NCBI RefSeq assembly: GCF_902498825.1
Contig: NZ_LR701459.1
Span: 1,370,001-1,434,000, forward strand
Direction of reading: 5' to 3'
From: Rhizobium sp. EC-SD404
Lineage (GTDB): Bacteria; Pseudomonadota; Alphaproteobacteria; Rhizobiales; Rhizobiaceae
DNA: 64,000 nucleotides
Part shown: piece after piece, positions 8,647 through 16,562 of the stretch
Numbering within the stretch: position 1 is the first letter of the stretch
How the letters are laid out: the number at the start of each line of letters is the position of its first letter
Notes under the pieces: generated by a model
The model's database searches: none
Told to the model about the DNA's origin: nothing
What the model saw: the letters and a program-made list of their open reading frames with translations, nothing else
Made by a program: the position numbers and the translations under genes

Positions 8647-9617
8647 GGGCGTTCTCCCAAGCTGAATTTCTCACGGCCGAGCGCCCAGATCGCCGACGGA
8701 GGCACGATGCCGTATTCCGTGATCAATCCGGTCGTCAGGTTCGGCGGAATGACCTCCAACTCGGGAGCCGATGTGTCGACGTCCTCGATGCCGGATATCT
8801 CCAGCCCGGCCTTCAGCATCTTGTCATAGGTCCTGATCGCCGGTTCCGGCCGGTGGCCACCATAGCTGCGGCGGTCGAGCTTCATGAGATCCGTCGCGCC
8901 ATAGATTTCGACCCCCATCGGGGCCGCCAACCGCGCGATCATGCGGCTGCCGATGGTGTTGAGGAAGCTGCCATCCGCGCGCAGCGTTTCCACGCCGAAC
9001 AGTGCCGCATCACACACCGCAAGCCCGTGCTCGATCGCCGCATCGGGGATGAAGCGCGCGTTGATGCCCGCCGGCAGAAACTCTTCCAGATAGCGTGCAC
9101 CGCCGGCGATCGCCCGGCTTTCTGGCACCACCACGAGAAACTCGGGCCGTGTTTTCGCGATCTCGATGACGATGGCCGCCACGGTGCTGGAATAGTCGAA
9201 TGCCATGACGCCGCGCGTTTGCGACAGATGGCGGACGCCCGCCTCGACGAGCGCGGATTTGCGCGAAGCCGCAGCCTTGCTCCAGTCCTCGATGCGGGCC
9301 CGCAATGTCGCGCCCTGTTGGTCTGCCGGCAGGCTTTCGAGGCCGGCAAGCAGCAGGTCGAGGCTGTTGCCGATCACGGGCGTGTCGTGCCCACGGGTGC
9401 GCGCGATGAAGGCGGCAGCGCGCCGGGCGCGTTCCACGCCGTCGGGCCCGGATCCGATCAGATGCAGGATAAGCTGGTTGCCCAGTTCGACGTGACGGCT
9501 TGCACCCAACACGCCTTCGTCGACGATCTGCCAGAGGAAATGCATCGTCTTTTCGTCCGGCGGGGCGAGACCAAGCGCTTCCAGTTCGCGGGCATGGTCG
9601 AAGCGACGTTCAGGCAT
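8643..9617 (-). CDS. eIF2B-like sugar-phosphate enzyme homologue
   Basis: A 324-residue protein with the eIF2B alpha/beta/delta, MtnA and ribose-1,5-bisphosphate isomerase fold. An N-terminal helical region is followed by a Rossmann-like C-terminal half, including LVVVPESRAIAGGARYL (161-177) and CDAALFGVETLRADGSFLNTIGS (202-224), the counterpart of the family GADxxxxNGxxxNKIGT block. The usual isomerase Asp of GAD is Glu here, and the usual Cys region reads FDYSST (140-145). So the standard isomerase residues are not obvious. GGGAG before ATG 9617 decides the start over a longer frame. It overlaps pfkB by 8 bp and the SIS gene by 4 bp. Confidence 0.82.
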   Translation of the reverse strand: MPERRFDHARELEALGLAPPDEKTMHFLWQIVDEGVLGASRHVELGNQLILHLIGSGPDGVERARRAAAFIARTRGHDTPVIGNSLDLLLAGLESLPADQQGATLRARIEDWSKAAASRKSALVEAGVRHLSQTRGVMAFDYSSTVAAIVIEIAKTRPEFLVVVPESRAIAGGARYLEEFLPAGINARFIPDAAIEHGLAVCDAALFGVETLRADGSFLNTIGSRMIARLAAPMGVEIYGATDLMKLDRRSYGGHRPEPAIRTYDKMLKAGLEISGIEDVDTSAPELEVIPPNLTTGLITEYGIVPPSAIWALGREKFSLGERP

Positions 9618-10572
9618 GCAAATCTCCCGTGGCCGGAAGGATGTCTTTATCCGGCAGTCTTTCCCTGTGCCGAGCGATGAAGGCATCGACGTCTGGCCTG
9701 CGCGGCATCGCAGTTTGGGCGCCGATGCCGGTCGTGGCGAGTGCTGCGGCGCCGTTGGCCACGATCATCGCGTCTTGCGGCCGAAGGCCCTCAATCCGGG
9801 CGGCCAGGTAGGCGCCAGCGAAGCAGTCACCGGCGCCGGTGGTGTCGAGCGCATCGACTGCGAAGCCCGGCTGCTCCAACCGGTCTTCCCCGAACAAACG
9901 CCGGCATCCCGAGGCGCCGAGCGTCACGAGGATTTCCCCGTCGTCGTGGAGATGCGCAGGGAGAAGCACTTCGCCCAAAGCGGAGGCCGCCATCGCATAG
10001 GCTTCGGCATTGAGGAACAGGGTGTCGATCAGAGGCAAGATCGATCGCAGGAGTTTCGGATTGCGTGCGATGTCCGGCGGCTCGAGATCGAGCGATGTGG
10101 TGATGCCATTGGCGCGCGCCATGGTCAGCGCTTGGTGGGCCAGTTCGGGTCGGCCGAATGTCAAATGCACATGGCGCACGCCCTCGAAGGCATCGTCCTT
10201 GAGTTCGTGGGCATAAGGCAGATAGGCGTCGGTCTCGAGCTTGATGAGCGATTTCTCACCGGACGGCGAAATCAGCACCACGCACATGAAAGTGTTGGTG
10301 TCATTGCGGTAGATCAGGTGGTCGACATCCACGCCGTCGGTCTGGATTTTTTCGACCGCGAAACTGCCTGAGGCATCGCTGCCGACAGCGGCGACGAGCC
10401 GTGACTTGAGCCCCAGACGAGCGACCGCGACCGCGCAATTGGCCGACATGCCGCCCGGCATCTGTCCATGGTTTTCGCCAGCAATCTTCTGGTCGAAGCC
10501 CGGGATCGCTGGCACGGAAATGAACATGTCCACATCGAGATCGCCGATGCAGAGAACATCGATGGCACGCAT
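9610..10572 (-). CDS. PfkB-family carbohydrate kinase
   Basis: Cytosolic ribokinase-fold kinase of 320 residues that should phosphorylate the sugar imported by the operon's ABC transporter. It shows the N-terminal signature GGMSANCAVAVARLG (about 40-54) and the catalytic signature DTTGAGDCFAGAYL (243-256) with general-base Asp at about 249. The start at 10572 shares one base with the permease stop (TGATG), a tight coupling; the frame stays open upstream but that part is not kinase-like. The substrate is unknown. PfkB relatives in comparable operons include fructoselysine, ribose and deoxyribose kinases. Confidence 0.92.
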   Translation of the reverse strand: MRAIDVLCIGDLDVDMFISVPAIPGFDQKIAGENHGQMPGGMSANCAVAVARLGLKSRLVAAVGSDASGSFAVEKIQTDGVDVDHLIYRNDTNTFMCVVLISPSGEKSLIKLETDAYLPYAHELKDDAFEGVRHVHLTFGRPELAHQALTMARANGITTSLDLEPPDIARNPKLLRSILPLIDTLFLNAEAYAMAASALGEVLLPAHLHDDGEILVTLGASGCRRLFGEDRLEQPGFAVDALDTTGAGDCFAGAYLAARIEGLRPQDAMIVANGAAALATTGIGAQTAMPRRPDVDAFIARHRERLPDKDILPATGDLHA

Positions 10573-11552
10573 CAGGATTTGGCGCCTTTCGTGCGGCGCC
10601 GCTCGGAGAGGCGGGAGACAGAGACGATGAGCAGGACGCCGATCAGGCCGAGCTGCCAGGCGGCTGAGATATTGGCGAGCTGCAGTCCGATCTGCAGCGT
10701 CGTGACGATCAGGATGGCGACGATGGTACCGGGCACGCCGCCCATGCCGCCGAAGATGTGGGTGCCGCCGAGAACGGCGATGGTGACGGCCAGGAGTTCC
10801 ATGCCGCGGCCGGCGTCTGGCCTGGCAGCAAGGAACCATGACATGGAGATGATGCTGCCGAGTGCCGCCAGCGTGCCGGAGAGCGCATAAAGACCGATGC
10901 GCAGGCGCACAACGTTGAGGCCGGAAAGATGGGCCGCGCGATCGTCATTGCCACAGGCCACGATATGCCGCCCGATCGTGGTGCGCGTCAGCATGACGTG
11001 CAGGATCACGGCGACCGGCAGAAGCACGAAGAGGAATGCGTTCGGCAGGCCGAATGTGCGGCCCTGACCGAGCCAGGCGAATTCGGGCGGAAAGCCACCG
11101 ATCGGCCGGCCGGCGGTCGTTGCAAGCGCGAGCCCGCCGAAGGCGAACATCGTTGCAAGCGTCGCCATCAGCGATGGGATCCGCAGGACGTTGACGAGGA
11201 AGCCGTTGATGAAACCGAGTGCGGTGCCGAGAAGAAGGCCGATGGCGGAAGCAACCCAAATGTCGACGCCCATCGTGAACAGCCCGCCGACGGCGACGCC
11301 GACCAGCGAGACGATGGAGCCAACCGACAGATCGATGCCCGGGCCGCCAGCGAGGATCACGAGGGTCTGCCCGAGCCCGAGAAGGCCGAGGATCGGCACG
11401 TATTGCAGGAGATAGGGGACCGTGCTCGCCCGGAAGAAATACGGGGAGAGCACGGCCATCGCGGCGATCGCCACGAGCCAGAGCGCAAGGAGGAGGATCA
11501 GGCGCGCCCTGAGAGGATCGTTGACGGCAAGAACGGTGGGGCGTCCGGTCAT
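10572..11552 (-). CDS. Sugar ABC transporter permease (ribose type), second subunit
   Basis: Inner-membrane permease of the RbsC/FrcC (BPD_transp_2) family, 326 residues with about eight to ten helices. Family features seen are QTLVILAGGPGIDLSVGSIVSLVGV, GTALGFINGFLVNVLRIPSLMATLATM and the coupling-region segment VACGNDDRAAHLSGLNV (EAA-like loop). The ATG at 11552 overlaps the preceding permease stop in an ATGA junction. With the neighbouring homologous permease it probably makes a heterodimeric channel driven by the single ATPase type encoded upstream. Confidence 0.93.
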   Translation of the reverse strand: MTGRPTVLAVNDPLRARLILLLALWLVAIAAMAVLSPYFFRASTVPYLLQYVPILGLLGLGQTLVILAGGPGIDLSVGSIVSLVGVAVGGLFTMGVDIWVASAIGLLLGTALGFINGFLVNVLRIPSLMATLATMFAFGGLALATTAGRPIGGFPPEFAWLGQGRTFGLPNAFLFVLLPVAVILHVMLTRTTIGRHIVACGNDDRAAHLSGLNVVRLRIGLYALSGTLAALGSIISMSWFLAARPDAGRGMELLAVTIAVLGGTHIFGGMGGVPGTIVAILIVTTLQIGLQLANISAAWQLGLIGVLLIVSVSRLSERRRTKGAKS

Positions 11553-12529
11553 AGGGCCCTCGGATTGTTGCGGTTGCGCAGCGCATCGGCGGTCAGCACG
11601 ACGATGAGCAGCGAACCGATGATCACGGTTTCCCAGAGCGAGGAGACGCCCGTCAGCACGAGGCCGTTCTGCATGATGCGGATGAAGGCGACGCCGAGCA
11701 GCGTGCCGAGCAGGCTGCCTACGCCGCCACGAATATTCGTGCCGCCGAGGATCGTTGCGGCGATCGCCTCCAGCGCGATGGTCGTGCCGATGTTGATCTC
11801 GACATTGCGCAGGCGCGCGACATAGAGCAGCGCTGCGACACCGGCGAGAAAGCCGAGAAGCGCGTAGGTCATGATCTTGGTGCGGTCGACATTGATGCCA
11901 ACGAGACGGGCCGACTGCTCGTTGCAGCCGATTGCATAGATGTGGTTGCCGAAGGGCAGCTTGCGCAGGATGATCCAGGCAATGAGGTAGACGACGGCGA
12001 TGACCAGCGCGGATGCCGGCACGACGCCGACCCAGCCGTTGACGAGCGGCGACAGTGTGCCCGGCAGACCCGAGATCCACGCCCCGCCGATCACGATGAA
12101 CATGATGGCTGAGAAGATGTACATCGAGCCAAGCGTCGCGATGATCGGTGGCACTTTCAGCTTGGCGGTGACGAAGCCGTTGAAGGCGCCGAGCGCCGTC
12201 CCTGCCATCAACCCGAGCGGCGTGACGATATAGACCGGCAGACCGGCCTGATAGGCCTTGCCGATCACGATCGCCGAAACCGCAACGATGCCCCCGACGC
12301 TGACGTCGATGCCGCCCATGATGATGACGAGCGTCATGCCCGCCGAGACGATGGAGAGCTCCAACCCGGCGCGCATGGTCTGCACGAGGTTGTTGACCGT
12401 CAGGAAATAGGGCGAGGCGGTCGCGAACACGACGCTGACCACGACGATCGCCGCGAGCAGCGCGAGCTCGCGGGATGCCGTCGGCGAAACGAGGCGCAGT
12501 GCAGGGCGGGTGTCACCCACGGAAGCCAT
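11549..12529 (-). CDS. Sugar ABC transporter permease (ribose type), first subunit
   Basis: Inner-membrane permease of the RbsC family, 326 residues from ATG 12529, chosen because AAGGAT lies just upstream; a longer in-frame start at 12559 adds ten poorly conserved residues. Conserved stretches are GMTLVIIMGGIDVSVGGIVAVSAIV, GTALGAFNGFVTAKLKVPPIIATLGSM and YAIGCNEQSARLVGINV. It is related to but clearly distinct from the next permease, so the transporter has a two-permease arrangement, as in LsrCD or RhaPQ systems. It lies downstream of the binding-protein gene. Confidence 0.93.
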   Translation of the reverse strand: MASVGDTRPALRLVSPTASRELALLAAIVVVSVVFATASPYFLTVNNLVQTMRAGLELSIVSAGMTLVIIMGGIDVSVGGIVAVSAIVIGKAYQAGLPVYIVTPLGLMAGTALGAFNGFVTAKLKVPPIIATLGSMYIFSAIMFIVIGGAWISGLPGTLSPLVNGWVGVVPASALVIAVVYLIAWIILRKLPFGNHIYAIGCNEQSARLVGINVDRTKIMTYALLGFLAGVAALLYVARLRNVEINIGTTIALEAIAATILGGTNIRGGVGSLLGTLLGVAFIRIMQNGLVLTGVSSLWETVIIGSLLIVVLTADALRNRNNPRAL

Positions 12530-12601
12530 GATCAATCCTTCGAAGCGCCCGGCCGCCATCCGGTGGCGATGGCGGCGCGGGCGTGCTGCTGCAGGCGGTT
12601 C

Positions 12602-13588
12602 TTAGAAGTCGAACTGCTCGATGTTCTCCTTGGTGAAGACCATCGGGTCGCCAAGCAGCAGGATCTTTTCGTCTTCCAGCCAACGGACGTTGGCTTCCAG
12701 TCCCTCGACCGAAGGCTCGGCCTCGAAGGCGACGCCATCGGCGACCTGCTTGCCTGCCCAGACGGTGAGGTAACCGAGGTCGGCCGGGTTCCACAGAACC
12801 GAGTAGGTCATCGCGTCGCTGAAGACGTAATCCTTCACGGTGTTCGGCGAGCAGAAGCCGGCAGTGACGATCTGACCCTGGCGGCCGGCCGCCTCCACTG
12901 CCTGGCCGATGCCGGGGCAGGTGGTGGACGCAATGCCGATGATGCCGGCGAGATCGGGATTGCGCGTCATCGCGTCGGTCGCGAACTGGAAGGCACGCGA
13001 GGCGGTGCCGTCGGTGTGGTCGACCGAGACGATCTCGAGATCCGGATATTCGCTTTCCGCGCGTTCCTGGATCGCAGCGATCCAGGCATTCAGGCTGGCG
13101 ATGGTCGGAGCGTCGGAGATGATCGCGATCTTGGCATCCGGACCAGTGCGCTCGACCATTTTGTCGAGGATCGTGTAGCCGAGATCCTGGTCCATGGCCT
13201 GGGCGACGTAGAATTCGCGCTCGCTGCCGGCGGCATCGGCGTCCGACGTGATCACGTGAATGCCTTGCGCGCGGGCGCTGGCGATCGCGGGCTTCAGGGT
13301 CTCGACATCGACCGGAGAGACGCCGACCACGTTGACGCCCTGGCTGACGAAGCTTTCGAAGATTCGCAGCTGGTCAGCAGCGTTCGTGCTGGTCGGCCCC
13401 TGCTGGATGTACTCCACACCGAACGCTTCGGCGGCGCGGTTCGCGCCTTCTTCCATGGCGACGTAGTAAGGGATGCCCTGGATCTGCGGTACGAATGCAA
13501 CGCGCACGGTGTCCTGCGAGAGGGCAGCGCCGACGATCGCGCTGGTGGCAAGCAGGCCGAGTGCGGCACTTTTCAGAATGCTCTTCAT
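12602..13588 (-). CDS. Periplasmic sugar-binding protein of the ABC importer
   Basis: Periplasmic binding protein type 1 (Peripla_BP_4), 328 residues. A Sec signal peptide covers about 1-24 (LKSAALGLLATSAIVGAALSQ). The mature part has the two-lobe ribose/AI-2 type pattern, including VRVAFVPQIQGIPYYVAMEEGA, QGVNVVGVSPVD, HVITSDADA and GIIGIASTTCPGIGQAV. It delivers the unknown sugar to the two permeases encoded after it. The gap from the ATPase gene contains a hairpin that may set a different mRNA level for the binding protein. The ligand is not predictable by eye. Confidence 0.93.
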   Translation of the reverse strand: MKSILKSAALGLLATSAIVGAALSQDTVRVAFVPQIQGIPYYVAMEEGANRAAEAFGVEYIQQGPTSTNAADQLRIFESFVSQGVNVVGVSPVDVETLKPAIASARAQGIHVITSDADAAGSEREFYVAQAMDQDLGYTILDKMVERTGPDAKIAIISDAPTIASLNAWIAAIQERAESEYPDLEIVSVDHTDGTASRAFQFATDAMTRNPDLAGIIGIASTTCPGIGQAVEAAGRQGQIVTAGFCSPNTVKDYVFSDAMTYSVLWNPADLGYLTVWAGKQVADGVAFEAEPSVEGLEANVRWLEDEKILLLGDPMVFTKENIEQFDF

Positions 13589-13633
13589 GTCGATGTTCCC
13601 TTGGTTCTGGTTATGCCTTCACGGATCTTTTTG

Positions 13634-13650
13634 AGGCCGTCCGCTGGCCT
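13634..13650 (-). other. Intercistronic hairpin between ATPase and binding-protein genes
   Basis: AGGCC (13634-13638) and GGCCT (13646-13650) pair around a 7-nt loop in the 72-bp gap of the sugar operon. No T-run follows in the direction of transcription. Hairpins here commonly act as RNase barriers or mild attenuators that let the binding protein be made in excess, an inference for this case. Confidence 0.4.
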
Positions 13651-13660
13651 TTTCGCGCCG

Positions 13661-14413
13661 TCACGATGCGGCGGCGCGCACCTCATGGGCCCCGGTGATG
13701 AGACCTATGATTTCCTGTGGCGTCGTCTTCGCCGTCTCCCGAACCGCGATGCAGCGCCCGTGGCGCATGACCGAGATGCGGTCGGAGACTTCGAAGACGT
13801 CCTGAATGTTGTGGGAGATGAGGACGACCGATTTGCCTTGGGCCCGGAGGTTCTTGATGAATTCCAGAACCTTGCGCACCTCCGCAACGGCGAGGGCAGC
13901 CGTCGGCTCGTCCATGATGATCAGGCGGGCGTCCATGTTGAGCGCGCGCGCGATCGCCACGCCTTGGCGCTGGCCGCCAGACATGGATTCCACCCATGAA
14001 TCGATGCTCGGCACATGGACATCGAGCTGGCTCAGCAACTCGCTGGTGCGCTTGCGCATCGCCTGCCGGTCGAGAAACGGAATGCCGAGAACGGGCTTCC
14101 TGATCTCGCGGCCGAGGAAGATGTTGTCGACGACCGTCATCTTCCCGGCGAGCGCCAGCTCTTGGTAGATCGTCGCGATCCCGCTCGCCCAAGCTTCCTG
14201 CGGGGAACGGAAGTGGACGAGCTTGCCTTCCATCTCGATCGTGCCTTCGTCGGGTACGTGTGCGCCCGACATCGTCTTGATGAGCGTCGATTTGCCTGCG
14301 CCATTGTCGCCGACGAGCGCCATGACTTCGCCTTTGGCCACACTGAAATCGACGCGGTCGAGAGCGACGAGGCCGCCGAAGCGCTTCACGATGCCGGACA
14401 TTCTAAAAACCAT
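13661..14413 (-). CDS. Sugar ABC transporter ATP-binding protein (single NBD, FrcA-like)
   Basis: Cytosolic ATPase of a CUT2-class sugar importer, 250 residues. Walker A GDNGAGKSTL is near residue 35-44, the signature MSGGQRQGVAIARAL near 141, Walker B LIIMDEPTAAL near 163 and the switch His in VLISHN near 200. RbsA-type proteins carry two such domains in about 500 residues, while this one has a single domain, so it must work as a homodimer. AAAGGT sits upstream of ATG 14413. It follows the LacI-PfkB regulator by 29 bp. A GAAGCGCTTC core identical to the upstream operator core lies inside the gene at 14378-14387. Confidence 0.93.
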   Translation of the reverse strand: MVFRMSGIVKRFGGLVALDRVDFSVAKGEVMALVGDNGAGKSTLIKTMSGAHVPDEGTIEMEGKLVHFRSPQEAWASGIATIYQELALAGKMTVVDNIFLGREIRKPVLGIPFLDRQAMRKRTSELLSQLDVHVPSIDSWVESMSGGQRQGVAIARALNMDARLIIMDEPTAALAVAEVRKVLEFIKNLRAQGKSVVLISHNIQDVFEVSDRISVMRHGRCIAVRETAKTTPQEIIGLITGAHEVRAAAS

Positions 14414-14442
14414 GGATCGACCTTTTTATGCGGATGGCCATG

Positions 14443-15633
14443 TCATGAAGCCTGCCGAAGTTCGTGTTCTTTGAGGGATTCAATGAGTTCTTCATGGGTC
14501 GCCGTGCGGCCCTGCGCACCTTCCGTCGTGACGGTGAGGCTTGCGCTGGCAGCGGCATATTGTGCCGCCTCCCGAAGGCTGGCGCCGTTCAGGTGATAGG
14601 CGAGGAACGAGCCCGCGAAACTGTCGCCAGCCCCAGTCGCATCGATCGGTCGAACCGGCAGGGCTGCGACCGCGAAGGGTGGCTCGCCGCTCGCCGGGAA
14701 AACGATGGCGCCCATCGGACCGAGCGTGAGGACAAGCGTGCCTCGCTTTTCGAGCCGTGCCAGCCGCACATCGATGGCGTCGATGAGATCTTGCCCGGAC
14801 ACCCGGATGTCGAAAATTTCGCGAAGCATCGCGTCGCCGATGAAGACGACATCGAGCTCACCGATCAGGTCCTGGAACCCCGCCTGGGTCCGGGCTGCGC
14901 TCGGCAGTCCGGCGCTGTGAAGGGTCACCAACCAGCCCGCCTCGTGAAACCGGCCGATCGATCCGCGCATGCGGTCGAGATGGTAGCCTTCGATATGCAG
15001 GCAGGACGTTCGGTCTTCGCGATCCAGTTCGAAATGGTCCGTCAGGTCCATTTCGGACAATTCGAAAGGCTCGTTGACGATGGTGCGGCTGCCGTTCGGT
15101 TCGATGAACACGATACAGCGCGACAGGCGATTATTGGCAGGCCTGCGAATGGCGACTGCATGGACACCCTTGGCAGCGAGTTCGACGATTGCCCATTCAC
15201 TGTCGGGATCGTCGCCAAGCGCCGTGGCCAGTTCGACGTCCAGGCCGAACGTTCCATTGGCACCGATGCCGGCGGCGGCGACGGCGAGGTTCGCGGCGGG
15301 ACCGCCCAGTCCCTTTTCGATGTGGTGGGCCGTCACGCGGTCGTCGCGATGCGGCAGCACATCGACCCGGCACATGTAGTCGACGCTCGTATAGCCGACG
15401 ACGATGAGCCGCGGCATGGCCGACCGGTCACCCTCTCGCCCCCCGGAGAAGCCGGTCGACAGTGCCCGGGCGAACGTGCTCGGACGGTAGGCGAGCCGGC
15501 GGATGGCGCCGTCGATCCTAAGCTTCGTCGCCGGCCGCACATTGGCGGTGCCGTTGAGGTAATTCGACACCGTCCCAACCGAGACGCCAGCCTCGCGGGC
15601 AACATCAGAAATGGTCGGGCGAGCGCGTTTCAT
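14443..15633 (-). CDS. LacI-type HTH fused to a PfkB kinase domain: operon regulator
   Basis: An unusual 396-residue fusion. Residues 7-55 are a LacI-family DNA-binding domain (TISDVAREAGVSVGTVSNYLNG) followed by a hinge-like RPSTFARALSTG. The usual LacI periplasmic-binding-type effector domain is absent. Residues about 74-380 form a complete PfkB kinase, with GLGGPAANLAVAAAGIG (108-124) and DATGAGDSFAG (331-341), the catalytic Asp 337 kept. It may therefore sense the sugar by binding or phosphorylating it. The start at ATG 15633 is preferred: GAGAGA precedes it, and a TTG start at 15660 would lie inside the operator. It leads the eight-gene sugar operon and probably represses it. Confidence 0.9.
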   Translation of the reverse strand: MKRARPTISDVAREAGVSVGTVSNYLNGTANVRPATKLRIDGAIRRLAYRPSTFARALSTGFSGGREGDRSAMPRLIVVGYTSVDYMCRVDVLPHRDDRVTAHHIEKGLGGPAANLAVAAAGIGANGTFGLDVELATALGDDPDSEWAIVELAAKGVHAVAIRRPANNRLSRCIVFIEPNGSRTIVNEPFELSEMDLTDHFELDREDRTSCLHIEGYHLDRMRGSIGRFHEAGWLVTLHSAGLPSAARTQAGFQDLIGELDVVFIGDAMLREIFDIRVSGQDLIDAIDVRLARLEKRGTLVLTLGPMGAIVFPASGEPPFAVAALPVRPIDATGAGDSFAGSFLAYHLNGASLREAAQYAAASASLTVTTEGAQGRTATHEELIESLKEHELRQAS

Positions 15634-15643
15634 CCGGTCTCTC

Positions 15644-15663
15644 AATTTGAAGCGCTTCAAATT
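15644..15663 (-). promoter_or_regulatory. Perfect 20-bp LacI-family operator palindrome
   Basis: A perfect inverted repeat centred on GCGC, with core TTTGAAGCGCTTCAAA, sits 10 bp upstream of the regulator's ATG at 15633. Even length with a central CG and TGAA/TTCA arms is the classic LacI-family operator form. Its position overlaps the expected promoter or early leader, fitting autorepression of the whole operon by the LacI-PfkB protein. Confidence 0.85.
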
Positions 15664-15842
15664 TGAACAGGATTAAGTGGTTTTGCAAGCTCGAATTATG
15701 GGCAAAATTGGAATTTAGGATCACTCAGGAAGTTATATATTGAATATTCTTCAATTGAGGCTTCGATCGTCCGATGTTTGCGAGGGCTTGAAGGCAGCGG
15801 AATTTGTCGTCGACTGAGAATGGCACCACCCGGCTTTACTTC

Positions 15843-15876
15843 CGGCAGAGCCAAGGTTCCGACCTTCTGGCTGCCG
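15843..15876 (-). terminator. Hairpin just after kdpE
   Basis: CGGCAG (15843-15848) pairs with CTGCCG (15871-15876), with inner CCA/TGG and AGGT/ACCT steps around TCCG. It begins 3 bp beyond the kdpE stop on the minus strand. No clear T-run follows, so a Rho-independent terminator is only tentative. Confidence 0.4.
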
Positions 15877-15878
15877 AT

Positions 15879-16562
15879 CTAATCCAGAAAGCGGTATCCG
15901 ACACCCGGCTCGTTCAGTAGGAACCGGGGTGCGGAGGGGTCGTCACCGAGCTTGGCACGGAGGCGGCCGACAAAGACGCGCAGATATTGAAGGTCGTGCT
16001 CGTGGGCCGGCCCCCAAACATCGGCGAGCAATTGACGGTGGGTGACGATGCGGCCGGCGTTGCGCGCGAGCAAGGCGAGAAGGTCGAACTCCTTGCGCGT
16101 CAGTTTGATCGGCTCTTCGGCAAGCGTGACCTCATGGCGGGCGAGATCGATGCGCAAATCGCCTCGTACGATCTGGGGTTCAGGCACCGTTCCCGAGCCG
16201 CTGGTGCGAAGCAGCGCCCGCACGCGCGCCAAGAGTTCGGCGATGCCGAATGGCTTCACGACGTAATCGTTGGCGCCGGCGTCGAGCGCAGCCACCTTTT
16301 CTTCCTCTGCCTGGCGGACCGAGAGGATCAATATCGGCACGTCAGACCACTCGCGGATGCGTGCGATCACGGCTTTTCCGTCCATGTCCGGCAGACCGAG
16401 ATCGAGGACAACGAGATCGGGGTGCGCGGTCGCTGCCCGGGCGACACCGCTTTTGCCCGAGGCTTCTTCCTCCAGGACAAATCCCTGCGCTTCGAGTGCG
16501 ACCCGCAGGAACTTCCGAATCCCGGGGTCGTCCTCGATCAGAAGAATCCGCCCGGTCATCAT
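15879..16562 (-). CDS. kdpE: KdpE, response regulator of the potassium system
   Basis: OmpR-family regulator of 227 residues, partner of KdpD. The receiver has acidic residues ED at 10-11, phospho-acceptor Asp 54 in VVLDLGLPDMDG and Lys in YVVKPFG. The winged-helix domain ends near PRFLLNEPGVGYRFL, typical of KdpE. Two ATGs are adjacent; the one at 16562 forms an ATGA overlap with kdpD. It is last in the kdp gene order F-A-B-C-D-E. KdpE should activate kdpFABC at low potassium or high osmotic stress; candidate sites lie near 23878-23896. Confidence 0.95.
   Translation of the reverse strand: MMTGRILLIEDDPGIRKFLRVALEAQGFVLEEEASGKSGVARAATAHPDLVVLDLGLPDMDGKAVIARIREWSDVPILILSVRQAEEEKVAALDAGANDYVVKPFGIAELLARVRALLRTSGSGTVPEPQIVRGDLRIDLARHEVTLAEEPIKLTRKEFDLLALLARNAGRIVTHRQLLADVWGPAHEHDLQYLRVFVGRLRAKLGDDPSAPRFLLNEPGVGYRFLD

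Noticed and set aside
13634..13650. Intrinsic terminator inside the sugar operon
   Set aside because: No T-run follows in the transcribed direction and the genes downstream belong to the same transporter; kept as an intercistronic hairpin instead.
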